Source of the DNA: Chlorobium sp.
GTDB lineage: Bacteria > Bacteroidota > Chlorobiia > Chlorobiales > Chlorobiaceae
DNA: 29,256 bases
NCBI GenBank assembly: GCA_028280025.1
Contig: JANQMO010000015.1
Span: forward strand, 1-29,256
Direction of reading: 5' to 3'
Position numbers and translations under genes: made by a program
Part shown: positions 8,463-16,121 of the stretch, one piece after another
How the letters are laid out: every line of letters starts with the position of its first letter
Numbering within the stretch: the first letter of the stretch is position 1
Notes under the pieces: generated by a model
Database searches by the model: none
Seen by the model: the letters and a program-made list of their open reading frames with translations, nothing else
Told to the model about the DNA's origin: nothing

Positions 8463-9581
8463 CTATTTGACATATATTTCCCAGACGGCAATAAGCACAA
8501 ATGCAACAAAAGCAAACGGCGTCAGCACTTTCCAGCAAAGATGCATAAGCTGGTCAACCCTCAGCCTCGGAAGCGTCCAGCGCAGCCACATCTGGATAAA
8601 GATGAAAAAGAAGCCTTTCATAATGATCCAGAAAGCCCCCCAGACCGGTCCGTTTGTCCAGTCGTTGAGCGCCAGTGATCCGACGTTGGGCAGCGGGGAG
8701 TTCCAGCCGCCGAGAAATACAATTGAAATGATGGCCGAGACCATGAACATGCTCCCGTACTCGGCAAGAAAAATAACAGCGAACTTCATGCCGGTATACT
8801 CCGTGAAATAGCCGGCCACAAGTTCCGATTCAGCCTCGGGAATATCGAAGGGCGCACGGTTGGTTTCAGCAAGCGAGGCAATGAAATAGATGATGAACGG
8901 AAGCCAGGCAATGGGATTCTGGAACAGGAAAAAATGCAGAAAACCGTATGGTCCCTCCTGCAGCAGATTGAACTGCTGCATACTGAGCGTGCCCGCCATC
9001 ATGGCACCGCAGAGAATTGCAATGGCTGCAGGTATTTCGTAACTGACAATCTGGGCGACACTGCGAATGGCGCCGTAAAGCGCCCACTTGTTGTTCGATC
9101 CCCACCCGGCGGCAAGAATGCCGACAACTTCCAATGCGACAATACCGATCGCGTAAAAAAGACCGACATTGAGGTCGGCGCCGATAAAAGCCGGCCCGAA
9201 CGGCAGGACGGCAAAGGCGAGAAACGAGCCGACAAACAGAACACCGGGCCCGATGACGAACAGAAACTTGTCAGCCGACTTGTTGACAATATCCTCTTTC
9301 TGGAGAAGTTTGAGAATATCTGCAAGCGTCTGCAGGATGCCCCATGCACCGACTTCCATGGGACCCAGCCGGTCCTGCATGAATGCCGAGATTTTCCGTT
9401 CACCGTAGACGCCGTATGTAAGCGCATAAAGTGCGATGAACACCAGCGGAACCGCTGCAATGATAACAAGCCCGAGCGGCAGCCCGAACAGGTAGAGTTC
9501 TGAAAGAGCGTCCGACCAGGCATTGAGACTTGTACTCATAACGAAAGGAAAACTGTTAGGCAGAAGGGCTCCGGTATTCAT
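8463..9581 (-). CDS. nuoH: Complex I quinone-chamber subunit H
   Basis: A 372-residue membrane protein with the NuoH/ND1 signatures: ERKISAFMQDRLGP (61-74) and ETNRAPFDIPEAESELVAGY (239-258), the acidic loop that couples quinone reduction to proton movement. NuoH lines the quinone tunnel together with NuoB and NuoD. Its start overlaps the nuoD stop by 4 bp (ATGA at 9578-9581), indicating translational coupling. The N-terminal ~20 residues before the first helix are somewhat longer than in E. coli; an internal start at M15 is possible but the overlap favours the annotated one. Confidence 0.95.
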   Translation of the reverse strand: MNTGALLPNSFPFVMSTSLNAWSDALSELYLFGLPLGLVIIAAVPLVFIALYALTYGVYGERKISAFMQDRLGPMEVGAWGILQTLADILKLLQKEDIVNKSADKFLFVIGPGVLFVGSFLAFAVLPFGPAFIGADLNVGLFYAIGIVALEVVGILAAGWGSNNKWALYGAIRSVAQIVSYEIPAAIAILCGAMMAGTLSMQQFNLLQEGPYGFLHFFLFQNPIAWLPFIIYFIASLAETNRAPFDIPEAESELVAGYFTEYTGMKFAVIFLAEYGSMFMVSAIISIVFLGGWNSPLPNVGSLALNDWTNGPVWGAFWIIMKGFFFIFIQMWLRWTLPRLRVDQLMHLCWKVLTPFAFVAFVLIAVWEIYVK

Positions 9582-10780
9582 CGGTCTACCTCCCCGAGAA
9601 CGATATCGATACTGCCGATAATTGCGACAAGATCAGGGATAAGCTGTCCCATGGACAGCTCTTTCATTGCTGAAAGGTTAACGAAGCATGAAGAACGTGC
9701 TTTACAGCGGAGAGGGCTTGTCGATTTACCGTCGCTCTGAATGTAAAAGCCAAGTTCACCCCGCGGGTTTTCTGCACGGCCATAAACCTCTCCGGCCTTC
9801 GGTCTGATACGTTTGGGAATAGCTGCCCTCGGGTTGAAACCTTCCTCCCCGGGCATCATATCGAGGCACTGCTCAATAATTTTCAGACTTTCTTCCATCT
9901 CCATCGCCCTGACAAGGTGACGGGAAAGGCTGTCACCGATATCGGAAAACTTCCCGTCAGGCACGCACACACTGAAATCAAGCTCCGGGTAAACGGAATA
10001 ACCGTCGATTTTCCTCAAATCCCACTCGACTCCCGAACCGCGCAGCATCGGGCCTGACCAGCCATAATTGATCGCAACATCGGCCGGCATCATCCCGACG
10101 CCCCTGGTGCGCTTGACAAATATCTCGTTTTCAGTGAGAAGTTTCTGCAGTTCAACTGCCTTTGGCCTGAAATAGCTGACAAATTCGCGAGTGCGCTCTA
10201 TGAAGCCTTTCGGCAGATCCTCGGCAACACCGCCGATAAGAATATAGTTATAGAGCATTCTCGCCCCCGACGCCCATTCCAGAAGGCCCAGAAGGTGTTC
10301 CCTGTCGCGAAAACAGAAAAGAAATGGAGTAAACGCCCCGAGATCAATGGCGTACGTACCGATGGCCACGAGATGAGATGCGATCCTGTTCAGTTCGGAA
10401 ACCAGAACGCGGATGAATTCCACGCGCCTGGGTATTTCTATATCGAGAAGTTTTTCGACCGCGATGCAGTAAGCAAGATCGTTGTTCATCGACGCCAGAT
10501 AGTCCATGCGGTCGACAAAAGGGACAACTCCCGGATAGTCAACCGTCTCGGCATACTTCTCAAAACAACGGTGCAGATAACCGAGATAGGGCTCGGCCTC
10601 GATGACAACCTCGCCGTCAGTCTTGCATTCCAGGCGGAGAACACCATGGGTCGAAGGGTGCTGGGGCCCCATATTGAGAACCATCTCTTCACTGGAGAGG
10701 TCTTTTTCTATGAGTACCCTGCCTTTACCCTGCGGGGTAACCCTTAAGGATGATTGTTCCGACTTTCCCAACTCCTGCAT
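9578..10780 (-). CDS. nuoD: Complex I 49-kDa-type subunit D
   Basis: A 400-residue protein of the NiFe-hydrogenase large-subunit fold that forms the quinone-binding pocket with NuoB. The N-terminal loop GPQHPSTHG (38-46) with H41 and H45, and YLGYLHRCFEK shortly after, are the family hallmarks. The hydrogenase metal-binding cysteines are absent, as normal for NuoD. nuoC and nuoD are separate genes here, unlike the fused form of E. coli. The 42-bp gap to nuoC and the 4-bp overlap with nuoH keep it in the operon. Confidence 0.96.
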   Translation of the reverse strand: MQELGKSEQSSLRVTPQGKGRVLIEKDLSSEEMVLNMGPQHPSTHGVLRLECKTDGEVVIEAEPYLGYLHRCFEKYAETVDYPGVVPFVDRMDYLASMNNDLAYCIAVEKLLDIEIPRRVEFIRVLVSELNRIASHLVAIGTYAIDLGAFTPFLFCFRDREHLLGLLEWASGARMLYNYILIGGVAEDLPKGFIERTREFVSYFRPKAVELQKLLTENEIFVKRTRGVGMMPADVAINYGWSGPMLRGSGVEWDLRKIDGYSVYPELDFSVCVPDGKFSDIGDSLSRHLVRAMEMEESLKIIEQCLDMMPGEEGFNPRAAIPKRIRPKAGEVYGRAENPRGELGFYIQSDGKSTSPLRCKARSSCFVNLSAMKELSMGQLIPDLVAIIGSIDIVLGEVDR

Positions 10781-10822
10781 CTGTAACGCCTTTACATTGG
10801 TTGAATCCTCTTCTCCGCCCTC

Positions 10823-11353
10823 TCAGTTCGGGACCTTTATCCCGTGGTATGTCTCCTGTACCTCGTAATCCTTTCTCAGCGGATAGCCTTCCCAGTCTTC
10901 CGGACAGAGAATCCTCCTGAGATCGGGATGGCCGGTGAATATCATACCGTACATGTCGAATGCTTCCCGTTCATGCCATTCTGCTGTTTTCCAGACCTTT
11001 GCAACCGATGGAATGGCTCCGCCTTCCCGTTCGCATTTCACCTTGACAGCTATCTTGTGTCCGTGTTTTCCCAGCGATTCGAGATTACAGACGATACCGA
11101 GCTTTTCTTCTTCGGGATAATCGACACCGGACAAACATGCCATATAGTTGAACAGAAGAACAGGATCGTCGCGCATAAAGAGGGCGATATCACGCCACCG
11201 CTCACGTTCCAGCACCTCGAAAAACGGCATGAAGGGATTCGCATCAAGCTCGGAAACCGCTTCCCCGAAAGCGTCCCTCACCACTTGCCAGACGGCTTTC
11301 GCAGTAGTGATTTCTGCCGATTCTCCTGCAGCATTTGCCTGTGTCTCTTCCAT
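10823..11353 (-). CDS. nuoC: Complex I 30-kDa-type subunit C
   Basis: A 176-residue subunit of the peripheral connecting module. The family signature near the C-terminus is clear: EREAFDMYGMIFTGHPDLRR, followed by LCPEDWEGYPLRKDY. NuoC braces NuoD and NuoB and binds no cofactor. It starts 20 bp after the nuoB stop. The short acidic N-terminal extension (EETQANAAGESAEIT) is not conserved in the family. Confidence 0.95.
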   Translation of the reverse strand: MEETQANAAGESAEITTAKAVWQVVRDAFGEAVSELDANPFMPFFEVLERERWRDIALFMRDDPVLLFNYMACLSGVDYPEEEKLGIVCNLESLGKHGHKIAVKVKCEREGGAIPSVAKVWKTAEWHEREAFDMYGMIFTGHPDLRRILCPEDWEGYPLRKDYEVQETYHGIKVPN

Positions 11354-11373
11354 GTCTGACCTGAATGAACGTT

Positions 11374-11946
11374 TTATGTCGTAAGAGCGCCTTTCCTCTC
11401 ACCCTGAATGAGCTGGGCAGGATCGAGGCTTTTCTGATCGAGTTTTTTTATTGCTTCCTCACGGGAAATACCGATCTGCTCCATGCGGACCAGTTCCTGG
11501 ATTTTCATCAATCCGCCAATCAACGACTCGGGCCTCGGCGGACAACCCGGCACATAGACGTCAACCGGTATGATCTTGTCCACTCCCTTGAGCACATGAT
11601 AACCGTGCTTCCAGTATGGACCGCCGCAGTTGGAACAGCTTCCCATGGAAAGCACATACCTTGGTTCCGGCATCTGTTCATAAAGCCGTATCACCCTTTC
11701 GGCCATTTTCATGGTTACCGTACCGGCAACGATCATGAGGTCGGACTGCCGGGGAGAAGAGCGCGGAAAGATACCGAATCGTTCGAGGTCATGGTTCGAA
11801 GCGTTGGTTGCCATCATCTCTATAGCACAGCACGCAAGACCGAATCCCATCGGCCAGAGAGAAGAAAGGCGGGCCCAGTTCATGACATTATCGACCGAGG
11901 TCACCAGCACATTATGTTTCGATATGTTCGCGTCAAGCAATCCCAT
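11374..11946 (-). CDS. nuoB: Complex I N2-cluster subunit B
   Basis: A 190-residue subunit carrying cluster N2, the last iron-sulfur cluster before quinone. Ligands are in place: adjacent C39-C40 in GFGLACCAIEMM, C104 in GSCSNCGGPY and C135 in VPGCPPRPE. The C-terminal ~25 residues beyond the fold (KKLDQKSLDPAQLIQGERKG) are longer than minimal homologues. It follows nuoA after 38 bp. Confidence 0.96.
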   Translation of the reverse strand: MGLLDANISKHNVLVTSVDNVMNWARLSSLWPMGFGLACCAIEMMATNASNHDLERFGIFPRSSPRQSDLMIVAGTVTMKMAERVIRLYEQMPEPRYVLSMGSCSNCGGPYWKHGYHVLKGVDKIIPVDVYVPGCPPRPESLIGGLMKIQELVRMEQIGISREEAIKKLDQKSLDPAQLIQGERKGALTT

Positions 11947-11984
11947 AACCGCAGAAACTTAAAGTTGATTATCGTGCACGGCCC

Positions 11985-12407
11985 TTACCCGTTACTCTCA
12001 TTGTCATCAATAACCGGCATTTTCGGAATATTCGGCGTCGGGCGGACCCAGTCCAGATCACCCTTGACCCACGCATAGACAAGACCTATGATCAGGATGC
12101 CGGCAAATACCAGCGCCTCTATCAAAGCAAATGCACCAAGCTGCTTGAAAACCGTAGCCCATGGAAAAAGAAAAACAACCTCGACATCGAATATGATGAA
12201 TATCAGGGCGACAACATAAAAACGGATATTGAATTTTATCCATGCCGAACCGACGGCCTCTTCACCGCATTCGTATATCGCAAGTTTTTCCGGATTGGGT
12301 CTGCTGGGGCGCAAAAGGCGGGCTGTCAGGTAACCCCCGACAACAAAAATGATACCGAGAAGGAGAAAGACAAAAACGGTGCCGAAATCACTCAACGTTT
12401 GGTCCAT
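11985..12407 (-). CDS. nuoA: Complex I subunit A, first gene of the nuo operon
   Basis: A 140-residue membrane protein with three helices. The conserved loop YECGEEAVGSAWIKFNIRFY and the following FIIFDVEVVFLFPWA are diagnostic of NuoA/ND3; the loop moves during quinone reduction in complex I. It is the first gene of an eleven-gene operon; about 200 bp upstream separate it from the next leftward gene. The Shine-Dalgarno sequence is weak. Confidence 0.95.
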   Translation of the reverse strand: MDQTLSDFGTVFVFLLLGIIFVVGGYLTARLLRPSRPNPEKLAIYECGEEAVGSAWIKFNIRFYVVALIFIIFDVEVVFLFPWATVFKQLGAFALIEALVFAGILIIGLVYAWVKGDLDWVRPTPNIPKMPVIDDNESNG

Positions 12408-12440
12408 AAGAGTCTATTTGACGTTGATTTTCCTGGCTCA

Positions 12441-12469
12441 TGCATAACATCCCAACGATTTTTCAACAA
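12441..12469 (-). promoter_or_regulatory. nuoA: Possible promoter of the nuo operon
   Basis: On the leftward strand TTGTTG (12469-12464) is followed after 17 bp by TATGCA (12446-12441), about 34 bp before the nuoA ATG. Position and spacing suit a housekeeping promoter, but the -10 box is poor. Confidence 0.3.
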
Positions 12470-12609
12470 GTGCGCCAAATATAAATAATTTTGCTTTTCA
12501 AACCATGAAAAAATGCGTGAGGGAGCAAAAAAAACAAATCACACGCCCGTCGGATTAACCTTAATAATTAACGTCCATAGACCAATATTACAAATATAAG
12601 AAGGAGATA

Positions 12610-12843
12610 TTATTTTTCAGAAAACATTTTTTCGGCAAAAACAACAAGGCGACGGAACACCGAGAAAAGCAGCAATAGCGAAGCGAGAAGAATAAGAAGA
12701 GAAACCAGCCATGGGAATGGAATGACCGCGGCAAGCAGCGCCCCGGCGGTAGCAGAAAGCAGAAGCCACAGAATCGGCAGCCAGGCCAGAACAAAGACTA
12801 CCTTCAGTACGTTGATCATGATGCTTTTTCTGCGGTCATCCAT
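12610..12843 (-). CDS. Small membrane protein, two predicted helices
   Basis: A 77-residue protein with two hydrophobic segments, around residues 10-33 and 40-62 (WLVSLLILLASLLLLFSVF), and basic ends. I start it at the ATG at 12843, which overlaps the stop of the TPR gene as ATGGATGA, so it is probably translated by coupling; a longer frame reaches 12903. It resembles no family I can name. Being last in a cluster with a PAP2-like protein, a ferrochelatase-like protein and a TPR protein, it may assist one of these at the membrane, but nothing shows this directly. Confidence 0.6.
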   Translation of the reverse strand: MDDRRKSIMINVLKVVFVLAWLPILWLLLSATAGALLAAVIPFPWLVSLLILLASLLLLFSVFRRLVVFAEKMFSEK

Positions 12844-13453
12844 GTTCGTCAATTGTTTCATCAAAAAAGAGGCCGCCGATCTGTGATGCAAGACCGGGGT
12901 CAAGTTCTTTGAGCAGCAGGTACTCCTGTTTCAGACCCTTGAAATCTCCCTGTGAAAGACAGTACATCGCCTTCTTGCAATGAGGCTCTGCGCCGTCGGG
13001 ATCGAGCTCCAGCGCTTTTTCGATCGCATCCAGGGCCTTTTCATAGTCACCCGTATCGATATATACATCCCCAAGGAGACAGTATGCATCAACATACGCA
13101 GGATCAACCTCGAGTGCCCGTTTCAACGTCCTCAATGCCAGCTCTTCCCTGCCCATGGTCAACTGGACATACCCAAGGTTTTTATAGGCATTGAGAAACC
13201 CCCTGTCAAGCGCGACAGCCCGAAGAAAGTCCTGACCGGCCTGGCGATAATTGCCGGCTGACATATGAGCCACTCCCCTGGAATAGAGTGTGTTCACATT
13301 CCGATAATCCTCTTTCACCAGCTCGTCAAGGATCCCTGCAGCCTGGCTGAAGCGGCCTTGGCTGATATGGGAAAGCGCCTCTTCATAACGGTTCGAAAGC
13401 GCTGAAGCCAAACGATTGTCGAAAGATTCGTCATCCCGGTTACGATCATGCAT
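12836..13453 (-). CDS. TPR-repeat protein
   Basis: A 205-residue soluble protein made mostly of tetratricopeptide repeats: about five units from residue 22 to 190 with the typical pattern of small residues and a closing Pro (ALEVDPAYVDAYCLLGDVYI, ALELDPDGAEPHCKKAMYCL). TPR arrays are scaffolds for protein-protein contacts; there is no catalytic domain and no signal peptide. The start overlaps the ferrochelatase-like gene by 8 bp and its stop overlaps the small membrane gene by 8 bp, so all three are probably made together. The partner is unknown. Confidence 0.85.
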   Translation of the reverse strand: MHDRNRDDESFDNRLASALSNRYEEALSHISQGRFSQAAGILDELVKEDYRNVNTLYSRGVAHMSAGNYRQAGQDFLRAVALDRGFLNAYKNLGYVQLTMGREELALRTLKRALEVDPAYVDAYCLLGDVYIDTGDYEKALDAIEKALELDPDGAEPHCKKAMYCLSQGDFKGLKQEYLLLKELDPGLASQIGGLFFDETIDEHG

Positions 13454-14525
13454 GATCTGCTGCCTTTATTGTTGACTGTCTGTTTCCAAGCGCGTCCTGG
13501 AGAGCATCGAGCTTCTCAATATCATCGATGATCCTGGAAGCGAGCCATTCGGCAAATCCTGTATACCCGTTGATACAGCGCACATACTGCTTGTAAGTAA
13601 ACGCGGTTTTCTCAAGAAGCGTGCGTGCCTCGTATTCCGTTTCACTGTTGTCGGCAAAAAAACCGTAGGGAAACATCACCACACTGTCATAGCCTTCGTC
13701 AAGGAACTCCCTGAATGCTTTCTGAACGGTATCGGAAGTCCATTCTCCTCCTGCGGTGTGATTCATGCACCCCTGCTTGATGCCGTGAAAGACGTTACGG
13801 GGATCATCCAGAATCCGCTGCTTCATCATCTCGAAAAACTCGCCGGTTTCGTTCAGGCCGGTAAACACCTTGGGAGGGTTGCCTGCCCGGTCACGGACAA
13901 GCGTTCCGTGTATGACAAGCACAAGTCCTGTCTTTCTCCCTTTGGCAACATAGGAACGGTCGACCTGCTGAAACAGGTAATCGGTATAGATCCTGTGCAG
14001 CTCGGGATCCTGCCAGAGCTTGTTGAGCAGCCGCACCCTTGCAAAGCGCCGGTCGCCATACACATCATTGACAGCCTGACACGCCACCCCGCAGGAAAAA
14101 GCAGATTCCACAGGGATCATCGGCACCACAATCACTCCATCATACACTGACTGCCCCTCATGAAGCATATTTTCCAGATATGGAGGAACAAAAAAATAAG
14201 ACTCCAGCACCGACACCTCAACAGATGACAGAATCGGATGATCCGACAGGGCAATACTCTCCCTGACTTTCCGGGTTTGCGTCCTGTTTGTTTCCACAAG
14301 GCTGGACTCGTAGTTATGCAGGCGCCAGTCGATGAAACGTTTCATCGACCGGTAATCCGCAAGCATATAGACAAGGAGTTTCGGCACCTTGACAATCTGG
14401 CGGGTAATAACACTGACTATTCTCCGCGTGCTTGGCCAGAGGTTCCTGAGCGTAAGCCGTTCAACCTCGCCGTATGTCGCTATGAGAACGGCATACTTTC
14501 TTTTCTTCACAATCCTATCCACCAC
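13446..14525 (-). CDS. hemH: Ferrochelatase-like protein (divergent)
   Basis: A 359-residue member of the ferrochelatase/chelatase fold. The first metal-binding histidine fits H206 in VLVIHGTLV, where classical enzymes have SxHS. The second site fits E295 in FFADNSETEYEA, the counterpart of SDHIETLYE. The stretch NHTAGGEWTSDTV corresponds to the substrate-lining segment before the C-terminal domain. Ferrochelatase inserts Fe2+ into protoporphyrin IX for heme. Overall identity to standard HemH looks low and the N-terminal ~70 residues are unusual, so another metal or tetrapyrrole is possible. The start is GTG (two GTG codons in tandem at 14525) and lies inside the 3' end of the PAP2-like gene by about 19 bp. 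Confidence 0.75.
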   Translation of the reverse strand: MVDRIVKKRKYAVLIATYGEVERLTLRNLWPSTRRIVSVITRQIVKVPKLLVYMLADYRSMKRFIDWRLHNYESSLVETNRTQTRKVRESIALSDHPILSSVEVSVLESYFFVPPYLENMLHEGQSVYDGVIVVPMIPVESAFSCGVACQAVNDVYGDRRFARVRLLNKLWQDPELHRIYTDYLFQQVDRSYVAKGRKTGLVLVIHGTLVRDRAGNPPKVFTGLNETGEFFEMMKQRILDDPRNVFHGIKQGCMNHTAGGEWTSDTVQKAFREFLDEGYDSVVMFPYGFFADNSETEYEARTLLEKTAFTYKQYVRCINGYTGFAEWLASRIIDDIEKLDALQDALGNRQSTIKAADHA

Positions 14526-15094
14526 GATAATTCAGCATACATGACCAGAAAACCGATCACGCTACCCACAAGAGTCTGCATGAACGTATGTGCCTTTAGA
14601 TATACTCTTGACCACATCAGAACCGGCACAAGCAAGAGAAGCCACAATGCAACAGCCCCGAACTGGAGATAGAGCAAGGCAATGGAAAAACCCAGTGTCA
14701 GTAAATGTACGCTGATTTTCCATTGCAGCGTGACTAAAAGTATAAGCACAGTATTTACAGCATTAAACAGCAGAATTCCGGTAAAAATTCTGGGCGCATC
14801 AAGTTGTTCCATGAGCTCGTACCCAAGGAAATTGACACCGACCATCACCAGAAGCGGAAGAAAGCGCTGTTCGCGGAACGTAATGTTATAGTCCGATACC
14901 TTTCCAATTTTTTTCAGCCCGTATACCAGCAGAATGGGGATGATCGTGCTGGCGAAAAAAAGGACCAGCAGATAGTCCCACTTCGAAGGATCATCCATGA
15001 ACCCGAAACAGGCTACCAGGAAATACGCCACAGGCGCAACGATAATCGGGCTGATAATCCAGGATATCAGGGATGCAGTACGATGAAGCGACAT
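14507..15094 (-). CDS. PAP2-like integral membrane protein
   Basis: A 195-residue membrane protein with about six helices. Weak remnants of the PAP2 phosphatase signatures can be seen: RFLP (residues 77-80) for motif 1, KISVH for the PSGH motif, and SRVYLKAHTFMQTLVG for the SRxxxxxH motif, where Gln replaces the usual Asp/Glu. Similar proteins with KISxH and HTxxQ occur in Bacteroidota/Chlorobi as PAP2-superfamily members of unknown substrate; lipid phosphate hydrolysis is possible. It is the first gene of the leftward four-gene cluster. Confidence 0.65.
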   Translation of the reverse strand: MSLHRTASLISWIISPIIVAPVAYFLVACFGFMDDPSKWDYLLVLFFASTIIPILLVYGLKKIGKVSDYNITFREQRFLPLLVMVGVNFLGYELMEQLDAPRIFTGILLFNAVNTVLILLVTLQWKISVHLLTLGFSIALLYLQFGAVALWLLLLVPVLMWSRVYLKAHTFMQTLVGSVIGFLVMYAELSWWIGL

Positions 15095-15153
15095 GAAACA
15101 GTAAGCAATGACAAGAAAAGAGGTTAAGCAAAAAAAACCGTTAGATAAGATAG

Positions 15154-15182
15154 TTTTTATTAAAGAAAAAACCTCGTATATT
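15154..15182 (+). promoter_or_regulatory. Possible promoter of tRNA-Leu(TAG)
   Basis: TATATT at 15177-15182 lies about 19 bp before the tRNA gene, in an A/T-rich stretch. The -35 region (15154-15159) is only T-rich, so this is a weak assignment. Confidence 0.3.
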
Positions 15183-15200
15183 CTTTATTTGTCGCCGGTT

Positions 15201-15282
15201 GCGAGAGTGGTGAAATTGGTATACACGCTAGTCTTAGGAACTAGTGCCGCAAGGCGTAAGGGTTCGAGTCCCTTCTCTCGCA
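15201..15282 (+). tRNA. tRNA-Leu (anticodon TAG)
   Basis: The acceptor stem pairs gcgagag (15201-15207) with ctctcgc (15275-15281), discriminator A at 15282. The anticodon loop is CTTAGGA with anticodon TAG. The long variable arm (gccgcaaggcg) is typical of class II tRNA-Leu, and the T-arm GGTTCGAGTCC is intact. CCA is not encoded; cgc follows the discriminator. Confidence 0.95.
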
Positions 15283-15333
15283 CGCACAGAACAACCTGAC
15301 ATTGGATGCCTCAATCCAGGTTGCTCTTCAAAA

Positions 15334-15476
15334 CGACACCGCTATAGATTGTCGTGAGCGGCCTGAGTTCGAGGCGATCAGCACGCAGAAACCGGAATGT
15401 ACATGAGAGTACCTGAGGATTTCGAGTATTGATCAACGATGAAATCAGATCGCGCAACAAATGTATAGCGGTGTCG
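15334..15476. mobile_element. 143-bp segment with perfect 13-bp terminal inverted repeats (MITE-like)
   Basis: cgacaccgctata at 15334-15346 is repeated as its exact reverse complement, tatagcggtgtcg, at 15464-15476. The 143-bp segment they bound lies between the two tRNA-Leu genes and ends 3 bp before the second. No coding sequence I recognise is inside; a leftward frame crosses it but also reads through the tRNA. Short elements with terminal repeats beside tRNA genes can be non-autonomous transposons, but no clear target duplication is seen (only AA on both sides). Confidence 0.45.
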
Positions 15477-15479
15477 AAT

Positions 15480-15566
15480 GCCAAAGTGGCGGAATTGGTA
15501 GACGCGCTGGACTCAAAATCCAGTGGGTGCAAACCCGTGTGGGTTCGAGTCCCACCTTTGGTACCA
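15480..15566 (+). tRNA. tRNA-Leu (anticodon CAA)
   Basis: The acceptor stem pairs gccaaag (15480-15486) with ctttggt (15556-15562), the first pair being G-U. Discriminator A at 15563 is followed by an encoded CCA (15564-15566). The anticodon loop CTCAAAA gives anticodon CAA. The variable arm and the T-arm (GGTTCGAGTCC) fit a class II tRNA-Leu. Confidence 0.96.
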
Positions 15567-15592
15567 CCAACCGGCAGCTAAAATCGGCAGGC

Positions 15593-16111
15593 ATGGATAA
15601 AATGTACTCACCCTGGAGAGAGGTCTACATGGAGTCCTTCAAGGACGAGAACCATCCCTATCATCCGGGCAAGGACATCTTTACCGATATTCCTCCAGAA
15701 CAGGACGAGGAACGCTATGTTCTGCACCGCGCGGAAAAGAGTTTCATCATCATGAATCTTTTCCCCTACAACTGCGGCCACCTCATGGTTATCCCCTACA
15801 AACAGACCCCGGAACTCTCGGAACTCGACGACACGACAAAGCTCGAGATCATGCAACTGACCGATATCGCCATGGAAGCCCTGAAGAGAACCATACACCC
15901 GCACGGCTTCAATTTCGGCGTCAACGTCGGAAAAGTCGCAGGGGGAAGCGTCGACTCGCACATCCATTTCCATATCGTACCCCGCTGGGAGGGCGATACC
16001 AATTTCATGCCGGTTGTCGGAGAAACAAAAGTGCTGAGCAACGACATGCGCCGTCTCTACAAGCAGCTCAAAGAAATAATTCAGGCTATCGTTCAGGAAA
16101 AAGCGGGATAA
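15593..16111 (+). CDS. HIT-family nucleotide phosphorylase/hydrolase (Ap4A phosphorylase-like)
   Basis: A 172-residue HIT protein. The histidine triad is H123, H125, H127 in SHIHFHIVPRW, followed by GDTNFMPVVGETKVL, a tail typical of the Ap4A-phosphorylase-like HIT branch known from Mycobacterium Rv2613c. Such enzymes split dinucleoside polyphosphates through a nucleotidyl-histidine intermediate. I start at the ATG at 15593 (GGCAGG just upstream), 26 bp after the tRNA; the frame is open further upstream but only through the tRNA gene. The ATG at 15602 is an alternative. It is followed after 10 bp by the methyltransferase, so both are likely one transcript, perhaps read through from the tRNA. 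Confidence 0.88.
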   Translation: MDKMYSPWREVYMESFKDENHPYHPGKDIFTDIPPEQDEERYVLHRAEKSFIIMNLFPYNCGHLMVIPYKQTPELSELDDTTKLEIMQLTDIAMEALKRTIHPHGFNFGVNVGKVAGGSVDSHIHFHIVPRWEGDTNFMPVVGETKVLSNDMRRLYKQLKEIIQAIVQEKAG

Positions 16112-16121
16112 AGCCTGCATC

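Noticed and set aside
12599..12612. A strong Shine-Dalgarno-like sequence (aagaaggagatatt) on the + strand
   Set aside because: No start codon with an open frame follows at a suitable distance; it lies just past the end of a leftward gene.
15311..15532. A 73-codon leftward frame across the region between the tRNA-Leu genes
   Set aside because: It starts inside the complement of tRNA-Leu(CAA), has no ribosome binding site and no recognised motif.
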